Made by a program: the position numbers and the translations under genes. A stretch of 19,559 nucleotides of DNA from Anaerolineaceae bacterium (lineage in GTDB: Bacteria; Chloroflexota; Anaerolineae; Anaerolineales; Anaerolineaceae), in the NCBI GenBank assembly GCA_003524305.1, contig DQHW01000002.1:98732-118290 (forward strand), given 5' to 3'. The notes under the pieces are model-generated. The model was not told the DNA's origin and did not search any database. It worked only from the letters and a program-made list of their open reading frames with translations. Each line of letters begins with the position of its first letter. Within the stretch, counting starts at the first letter, position 1. This document shows, in pieces, positions 14,629 to 19,559 of this stretch.

Positions 14629-15363
14629 ATGGAAAAAACCTTAGGCAAACTGATGTTGTTATTCACCATAATTACACTTATTACTGCCTGCTATCCGCTC
14701 AACCCTTCACAAAATTCAGCGAATAAACGTACAACGCCAATTGCCTACATGGTTGGGCAGGACGGCAACAACGCATCCGGCTCGGGGGATGAAAAAACTT
14801 TTCACATTAATTTCAATATGGATGAAATTGTGGTCTGTTCGACTGATGTTAAATGTGACGCTCCATATGTTCCCAAGTCTAGCGCTTATCTAAGGGGAAT
14901 GCTCACCACGGCAAAAAATGGTTCTGTGGATGGCGAAGGTCAAATCATTTTCACAGATGCTGAAGGCTGCCGGACACTGGATGCTGCCAACTCTTCATGC
15001 GAAGTAAAAGATGTGACCGACGGAACATTCAAGATCAGCGGCCAAGTGGAAGGATCTACAATGGCATTAACCCTGACCATGGTTGAAACCCCTGCCTTAC
15101 AGGTTATTTGGACGACTAAATTCCCGACAGGCGATATTGTTCAGGATTTTTCAACCACATATCAAGAAGAAATCAAACAATTATTTATCAATGCGGGCAT
15201 AATCGAAAAGGAATTCATCATTGATGTATCAAATTTAGGCTCAACCAGCTCAATCAATTTTGAGGGTTCCTATACTTTTGGCGGCAGAAGAACTTTGCAC
15301 GGGTTTGGTGGATTGATTTTTATACCCAATGACACAGCCATGCCCGCGGTATTTCAACCATAA
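14629..15363 (+). CDS. Uncharacterised lipoprotein
   Basis: I do not recognise this 244-residue protein. It has a lipoprotein signal: hydrophobic 7-19 and lipobox LITAC with Cys21. The mature part is rich in Thr, Ser and Asp and looks beta-stranded, with no further membrane helix. Two cysteine pairs (VVCSTDVKC and EGCRTLDAANSSC) could form disulfides outside the cell. AAGGAG (14617-14622) is six bases before the ATG and the gene is 14 bp downstream of the aminotransferase, so the two are probably cotranscribed, an unexplained pairing of a cytosolic PLP enzyme with a surface protein. A strong terminator follows at once. It may be lineage-restricted. Confidence 0.75.
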   Translation: MEKTLGKLMLLFTIITLITACYPLNPSQNSANKRTTPIAYMVGQDGNNASGSGDEKTFHINFNMDEIVVCSTDVKCDAPYVPKSSAYLRGMLTTAKNGSVDGEGQIIFTDAEGCRTLDAANSSCEVKDVTDGTFKISGQVEGSTMALTLTMVETPALQVIWTTKFPTGDIVQDFSTTYQEEIKQLFINAGIIEKEFIIDVSNLGSTSSINFEGSYTFGGRRTLHGFGGLIFIPNDTAMPAVFQP

Positions 15364-15373
15364 GCAAAGCTTA

Positions 15374-15408
15374 TAAAAATGCCCGGAAAATTTTCCGGGT
15401 ATTTTTTT
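15374..15408. terminator. Bidirectional intrinsic terminator
   Basis: CCCGGAAAATTTTCCGGG (15382-15399) is a perfect palindrome flanked by AAAAAT and ATTTTTTT, ideal for termination in both directions. The plus-strand T-run overlaps the stop codon (15407-15409) of the convergent minus-strand gene. Confidence 0.9.
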
Positions 15409-15913
15409 AGTTCTTCATATTTTCCCAAATGGGTTTAAGTACAAAATAAAGCAGCACCAAAGGGAACAGGTGGATTAATGCATTAATCTTGAAACCCTTT
15501 ATCGACATAAACAAAATAATGGGAGCAATGGTAAATCCAAAATATAAGAACACCATGGATTTTGTTCGCAAACGCCAGATAAACACACCTGCCGCCGCTG
15601 CAGCAAGACTGAAACCCGCATCAACCCAATAGACCCACGCCACATTGGGGATGGATGTGAGCGCAGCTTTGGCTGCCATGTAAACCATGTAGAGACTGCC
15701 TGCAGAAGCCAACAGCAATAAATACGACAGGTTTTTCCATGACTTATCAAACTGCTCTTCGGTCAATTTTGGTTTTTGCGGAATTTCTTTGGTTTTCAGC
15801 GGTTTATCGCCGGTTTCCTGAAGCTTTCTAGCTTTTTTCAGACCCTGACGCACACCCAGCACAATCAACAGGATGATTCCAAAAACGAGGGCAACGAATT
15901 TTAAATCGGGCAT
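15407..15913 (-). CDS. Uncharacterised multi-pass membrane protein
   Basis: I do not recognise this 168-residue protein. Hydrophobic segments lie at about 5-22, 62-84, 90-112, 118-136 and 143-160. Between the first and second lies a strongly basic, Lys/Pro/Glu-rich cytosolic loop (about 24-58). An AGGA site precedes the ATG at eight bases. It sits alone between a bidirectional terminator and the end of the symporter gene on the same strand, about 125 bp downstream of it. Intervening hairpins suggest separate transcription. Confidence 0.75.
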   Translation of the reverse strand: MPDLKFVALVFGIILLIVLGVRQGLKKARKLQETGDKPLKTKEIPQKPKLTEEQFDKSWKNLSYLLLLASAGSLYMVYMAAKAALTSIPNVAWVYWVDAGFSLAAAAAGVFIWRLRTKSMVFLYFGFTIAPIILFMSIKGFKINALIHLFPLVLLYFVLKPIWENMKN

Positions 15914-15954
15914 GAGGCTTCCTGTTTTCCGAAGAATGAGTTAATGGAATTTTG

Positions 15955-15985
15955 AGGCGTCCAAGGGATGAACCGTTGGACGCCT
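15955..15985. terminator. Hairpin between symporter and membrane-protein genes
   Basis: AGGCGTCCAA (15955-15964) and TTGGACGCCT (15976-15985) form a perfect 10-bp stem with an 11-base loop. There is no T-run on the minus strand, so termination of the symporter transcript is plausible but not strong. Confidence 0.45.
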
Positions 15986-16002
15986 TCATTATACATGTAC
16001 TC

Positions 16003-16028
16003 TACAGGATGAAATTTCAAATCCTGTA
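16003..16028. terminator. Second hairpin just after the symporter stop
   Basis: TACAGGAT (16003-16010) and ATCCTGTA (16021-16028) pair around ten bases, 11 bp past the end of the minus-strand symporter gene. No T-run follows; it may stabilise the 3' end or pause transcription. Confidence 0.4.
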
Positions 16029-16038
16029 CTTCAATATC

Positions 16039-17697
16039 TTATGTGGTTTCTTTCTCTTTATCCGTAATCTTGCGGAAGGCATCTCTGATCGGCAGCAAAC
16101 CAAGATTCAGTTTCAAGCTGGGATCAAGAGGTTCGCCATAGTAATCCACAAGTGTTCTTGGAGGAGAAACTTTTTGGGTCGCCAGCGACACCACGATCAT
16201 GAGGATCAAGGCGGAGAAGAAAGCCACAAATGAGGCGATGTAAACTGCATCCCAGAATCCGCACCACCAGCCGTCACTGTAAACGCCCATATCGGCCGTA
16301 TATTCGCAAACTGCCGCGGTGGATTGTCCGCCAAGGCCGGTGTTGAAGAAGAAGATTGTAGCCAAAATCCAGACTGCAAATCCACCGATAAAAGCAGTGA
16401 CAGCACCCGGAGAATTGGCTTTCTTCCAATACATGCCTAACGCAAATGGCACAAACAAGCCCACCAAGAGCAGCGTCCAGGCTACCACAGAAAGTTCATA
16501 GATGGTTTGCGCCCAAAGGGCAATCGAAAGACCGACAGCGGCATTGACCAACACCATGATACGGGTTGCCCATAACGCTTTTTTGCCTTCCATTTTCTTG
16601 CCGGTGATCAAGGGTATCAAGTTCTCGGTCACAGCAGAGGCGCCTGCCAGCAGCGAACTGTCTGATGTACTCATCAAAGCGGAGGTTAATGCCGCAATGA
16701 AGATGGCTGTCAGGAGAGCCGGCAAATGGGTCATGGCGGCTGATACCAACAGGTAGCTGGTGTCTTCCAATCCCGGGCTGAGTTTGTAGACCATGATGCC
16801 GATCAATGGAGACATGATACCAAAGAAGAGGTAAAGCACGCCTGCACCATAAGAGCCGTAAACAGAAGTGGCCTGGTTTCGGGCAGCCATTGAACGCTGC
16901 ATCAAATCTTGTGTGGCAACAGAGCCCAAACCGATGGCCATCCAGGCCGCCATCCAGTACATCCAGCCTGTTAAGCCGGTATATCCCAGGTAGCCCTCAG
17001 TTACGGATGGCACCAACTTGAACGGTTCAGCGACATAAGTAGATCCCGCTCCCTCGAACAAACCGGGGAATCCGCCGACAGCCTTAAGCATAAAGAGGAA
17101 TACCAAAGTGATGCCGCCCGCGGTCAGGAACATTTGGAAGAAGTCAAGCAGTGTATCTGCCATCATACCTCCCATCATGGTATATCCCGCGACTACGGTA
17201 ATAATAATGACCATGCCCCAAATGGGGTTGATGCCAAACAGACCCTCAACAATTGCGCCGCCTGCCACAATCTGTGCAGCCGTCCAGGAGAAATATGTTA
17301 AACATTCTGCTACGACGGTTAAAACGATCATGGTTTTATTAAAACGGCGTTCAAAGAAGTCAACAATGGTGAGGTATTTAGCCCGCCGCATCAAACGCAC
17401 AAAAAAGAGGCCCGATAGGAACAGACAGACCGAAGCGCCAAATGGGTCGAAAATAACGCCTGAGAAACCATAATCGTAAGCGGTTTCTGACGCCCCCATC
17501 AACGTTTCAGCGGCGAACCAGGTCGCCATAATGGAAGCCGCCGCCATATGAATGGGCAGCCTGCGACCTGCGACAACATAGTCCTCATTATTCTGAACTT
17601 TTCTTCCAGCCCAAATGCCCACACCAATACGGACTGCGAAAAAAATTGCTATAAATAGCACAACCAACCAAGCGTAATCATATCCTTCTAGTATCAT
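16039..17697 (-). CDS. Sodium:solute symporter (SSS family)
   Basis: This 552-residue inner-membrane transporter has about 13 hydrophobic segments in the LeuT-fold SSS arrangement. It takes up a solute with sodium ions. Family marks are NEDYVVAGRRLP (37-48) after helix 1, GGMMADTLLDFFQM (176-189) and STSDSSLLAG (343-352), where serines of helix 8 line the Na2 site. The length is normal. A G-rich site (AGGGAAGGGA) precedes the ATG. It lies 54 bp after the aminotransferase on the same strand, with no terminator between, so the enzyme and transporter probably form one operon importing the amine or amino acid that the enzyme degrades. Proline, pantothenate or polyamine-type substrates cannot be separated from sequence alone. 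Confidence 0.92.
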   Translation of the reverse strand: MILEGYDYAWLVVLFIAIFFAVRIGVGIWAGRKVQNNEDYVVAGRRLPIHMAAASIMATWFAAETLMGASETAYDYGFSGVIFDPFGASVCLFLSGLFFVRLMRRAKYLTIVDFFERRFNKTMIVLTVVAECLTYFSWTAAQIVAGGAIVEGLFGINPIWGMVIIITVVAGYTMMGGMMADTLLDFFQMFLTAGGITLVFLFMLKAVGGFPGLFEGAGSTYVAEPFKLVPSVTEGYLGYTGLTGWMYWMAAWMAIGLGSVATQDLMQRSMAARNQATSVYGSYGAGVLYLFFGIMSPLIGIMVYKLSPGLEDTSYLLVSAAMTHLPALLTAIFIAALTSALMSTSDSSLLAGASAVTENLIPLITGKKMEGKKALWATRIMVLVNAAVGLSIALWAQTIYELSVVAWTLLLVGLFVPFALGMYWKKANSPGAVTAFIGGFAVWILATIFFFNTGLGGQSTAAVCEYTADMGVYSDGWWCGFWDAVYIASFVAFFSALILMIVVSLATQKVSPPRTLVDYYGEPLDPSLKLNLGLLPIRDAFRKITDKEKETT

Positions 17698-17751
17698 AGG
17701 TTCCCTTCCCTTTTACTAAAAATGATCAGGCTAAATGAAAAGCCTTAATGG

Positions 17752-19110
17752 TTATACGGTTTGATTTACTTCCTTTAATGTGTCTTCAAGCCTGTTAAGT
17801 ACTTCATCAATCTGCTCATACGAGATGACGATTGGCGGTTCAATGCGAATGGTATGGGCGCTGGTCAAGGTGCCGGCTACCAGAACACCACGTTTAAAGA
17901 GACCCGCGGCTACTTTATAACCAATTTCGGGATCCTTAAAGTGCTGCCCTATTAATAGGCCTTTACCGCAGACATAATCATAGATGTTTGAATATTGCTT
18001 TACCAGAGCTTGCAACTTGGGCATGATGTAATCGCCCTTTTCGGCAGCCTGTTTGGGGAAGTCTTCTTTGATCGCCACGTTGATTGAAGCAATGGCTGCT
18101 GAACATGCCAGGGCGCCGCCGCCAGTGGTGGTGGTGTGAATGAAAGGATTTGGATACATCATGCACTGCCAAATTTCTGGTGTAGAGCAGAAAGCGCTAA
18201 TCGGCATAACACCGCCGCCCAGTGATTTGGCAACCGCGATAATATCGGGCTTGACGTCCCAATGTTCCACACCCCACATCTTGCCGGTACGGCCAAGACC
18301 TGTTTGAACTTCGTCTGCAATCAGTAGCACACCATGTTTTTTCGTGGCGGCACGGATGCGCGGCCAGAAGTCATCAGGAGGAACAATCGCGCCGGCTTCT
18401 CCCTGGATGGGTTCCATCAAAACAGCCGCAATACCAATGCCCACTTTAATGCAGATTTCAAGCTGCTTTTCAACAGCTCCGGCATCTCCGTAAGGAACAT
18501 GGTAAACCGGTCCGGCATAAAGCAAACCAGGTGGTTCACGGTAATCAGCCTTGCCCATCATAGACAACGACCCCATGGTTTTTCCGTGGAAAGCGTTGGT
18601 GGCAACAATGAAACCGGGTTTCTTCGTATACATCTTGGCCAATTTAATGGCGCCTTCAATGGCTTCGGTGCCGCTGGCACAGAAGAAGGAATATTGAATA
18701 TCGCCGGGGGTAATATCCGCCATCATGTGAGCCAAGACGCCGCGCAGGGGATCTATCAATTCCTGGCTGGGCATAGGCGTACGCTGCAATTGAGAGGCGA
18801 CTGCTGCCACCACGTCTGGGTGACTCCAGCCATGATCCATCATGCCGTATCCGCCGAGACAGTCAATATATTCACGGCCCAAAACATCTTTGAACATGGC
18901 TCCCCGGCCGTTCCATTCGACGCAAGCCCAATCGCCTGCCTCGGTGACCGATTTGCGATATTCCAGCCAGTTTTTATTGAAGTAATCTGAAAAATTAGCC
19001 TTGCTTTCTTCAATAATTAACTTCCCCTCTTCCTGGCTGACTTCAGGTTTTTTGATTAATTCCAACCATTTTTCCGAATACTTAAGTGCATTCTGAATAT
19101 TTTGTGGCAT
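17752..19110 (-). CDS. Class III aminotransferase, putrescine aminotransferase-like
   Basis: This 452-residue PLP enzyme carries CASGTEA (144-150), FHGKT (174-178), EPIQGE (233-238), IADEVQTGLGRTGKM (264-278, Asp266) and Schiff-base Lys295 in AKSLGGG. The C-terminal VLVAGTL and TIRIEPP, and NPFIHTTT before the GG turn, closely recall E. coli putrescine aminotransferase (PatA/YgjG), also in length; this comparison is from memory. The likely reaction moves an amino group from a diamine or omega-amino acid to 2-oxoglutarate or pyruvate. AGGAG lies five bases before the ATG. It is the first gene of a minus-strand operon with the sodium symporter and is divergent from an Lrp/AsnC regulator, which suggests substrate-induced catabolism. 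Ornithine, GABA or lysine transaminase activity remains possible. Confidence 0.87.
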   Translation of the reverse strand: MPQNIQNALKYSEKWLELIKKPEVSQEEGKLIIEESKANFSDYFNKNWLEYRKSVTEAGDWACVEWNGRGAMFKDVLGREYIDCLGGYGMMDHGWSHPDVVAAVASQLQRTPMPSQELIDPLRGVLAHMMADITPGDIQYSFFCASGTEAIEGAIKLAKMYTKKPGFIVATNAFHGKTMGSLSMMGKADYREPPGLLYAGPVYHVPYGDAGAVEKQLEICIKVGIGIAAVLMEPIQGEAGAIVPPDDFWPRIRAATKKHGVLLIADEVQTGLGRTGKMWGVEHWDVKPDIIAVAKSLGGGVMPISAFCSTPEIWQCMMYPNPFIHTTTTGGGALACSAAIASINVAIKEDFPKQAAEKGDYIMPKLQALVKQYSNIYDYVCGKGLLIGQHFKDPEIGYKVAAGLFKRGVLVAGTLTSAHTIRIEPPIVISYEQIDEVLNRLEDTLKEVNQTV

Positions 19111-19183
19111 ATAGGCTCCTTATGAATAGCGATCGGCTTATGGTGAGAAAATTAGCTTGAATCAAATATTGCGGATTTTGCTT

Positions 19184-19222
19184 CCGATATTCCCTTAATA
19201 ACACAATAAATTTACCGATATT
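19184..19222 (+). promoter_or_regulatory. Two direct copies of CCGATATT, putative regulator sites
   Basis: CCGATATT occurs at 19184-19191 and 19215-19222, 31 bp start to start, about three helical turns and so on the same DNA face. They lie 74-112 bp before the aminotransferase start on the minus strand. Confidence 0.5.
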
Positions 19223-19366
19223 TCACAAAAGCAATTGGAATGACGCCTGTTTTCCCTCGCACTTTAATTATGGCAAAAAATTTTTGGAAGTCAAGTACCC
19301 ATATGAGTTATTAAAGAATTTTTTGTTTTTTTGTGGTGATCAAAAATATTGATATTGAATTAATGA

Positions 19367-19394
19367 TTGTAATATCGGAAAAAATATCTATAAT
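19367..19394 (+). promoter_or_regulatory. Promoter of the Lrp/AsnC gene with an overlapping site
   Basis: TTGTAA (19367-19372) and a perfect TATAAT (19389-19394) are 16 bp apart, 33 bp upstream of the ATG. The third octamer copy, inverted (AATATCGG, 19371-19378), overlaps the -35 box, as expected for autorepression. Confidence 0.6.
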
Positions 19395-19427
19395 AAATGT
19401 AAATCTCGGAAATAAAATGGTGTATCC

Positions 19428-19559
19428 ATGACAAAAATAGACGTAATTGATAAAAAAATCTCAGATCTACTAATTGAAGACGGTCGAATGAGTTGTTCAA
19501 AAATTGCCCAACGAATTGGCAAGATATCAGAACGGGCAGTGCGTTATCGAATTGAGAGA
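19428..19559 (+). CDS. Lrp/AsnC family regulator, N-terminal part only
   Basis: Only the first 44 codons are inside the window and the frame is open to the last base. The sequence MTKIDVIDKKISDLLIEDGR leads into the AsnC-type helix-turn-helix (SCSKIAQRIG, then ERAVRYRIER). This matches the usual Lrp start 'DxxDxxIlxxLxxdgR.s...iA...g.S...v..Ri'. The effector-binding RAM domain would follow beyond the edge. Divergent placement from the aminotransferase/symporter operon and three CCGATATT sites between them suggest it controls that operon and itself in response to the imported amine or amino acid. No strong ribosome site is seen before the ATG. Confidence 0.85.
   Translation, partial: MTKIDVIDKKISDLLIEDGRMSCSKIAQRIGKISERAVRYRIER

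Larger units (their letters stand above)
19111..19427. other. Divergent regulatory region between aminotransferase and Lrp gene
   Basis: There is no gene in these 317 AT-rich bases. They hold the promoters of both divergent units, three copies of CCGATATT and an inverted repeat GATATT (19351-19356) / AATATC (19371-19376). A minus-strand promoter could not be assigned with confidence. Confidence 0.6.

Noticed and set aside
18334..18990. A 218-codon plus-strand frame inside the minus-strand aminotransferase
   Set aside because: It lies opposite a complete PLP enzyme with all active-site motifs. Its Gly/His/Asn-rich product is what an antisense reading of such a gene gives.

Overview
The window looks like chromosomal DNA from an anaerobic member of the Chloroflexi, most likely an Anaerolineae relative. 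This is inferred from moderate GC content, the mix of families (corrinoid protein with a RACo-type activator, DUF1638, VTC/DUF4956 surface module, YtrA-type ABC operon) and the palindromic 'GTAGGGGC...' intergenic repeats. No rRNA, tRNA, CRISPR array, transposase or phage gene is visible, so the assignment cannot be confirmed from the window alone.

Layout. (1) 113-2053: a strong promoter with a palindromic operator drives an ABC ATPase, an ABC-2 permease and a YtrA-type GntR repressor, a self-regulated exporter or stress operon. (2) 2054-3206: a gene-free AT-rich stretch of three degenerate tandem units of about 240-305 bp. Each unit ends with a copy of the last 12 codons of the GntR gene. 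A core module of these units recurs in inverted orientation at 44-82, so the operon lies between inverted copies of one repeat family. (3) 3207-6422: a corrinoid protein, a DUF1638 protein and a [2Fe-2S]/ASKHA corrinoid-reductive activator, which is a corrinoid methyl-transfer operon with no methyltransferase beside it. (4) 6542-12514: a large beta-helix lipoprotein of the Cthe_2159 type, followed after a terminator and a REP-like hairpin by a tight operon of VTC-domain polymerase, DUF4956 membrane protein, OmpR-type response regulator and sensor kinase. This is a candidate cell-surface module with its own two-component control. (5) 12785-15913: a small GlsB/YeaQ-type membrane protein (minus), a HemL-like class III aminotransferase with a downstream lipoprotein (plus), and an unknown membrane protein (minus). 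(6) 16039-19559: on the minus strand, a putrescine-aminotransferase-like enzyme and a sodium:solute symporter. Divergent from them is the start of an Lrp/AsnC regulator that runs off the window. The shared promoter region holds three copies of the octamer CCGATATT, probable regulator sites for an amine or amino-acid uptake and catabolism unit.

Nearly all the coding space is explained by intact genes. The most unusual sequence is the repeat array after the GntR gene. The most interesting gene groupings are the methyltransferase-less corrinoid operon and the beta-helix/VTC/DUF4956/two-component cluster.
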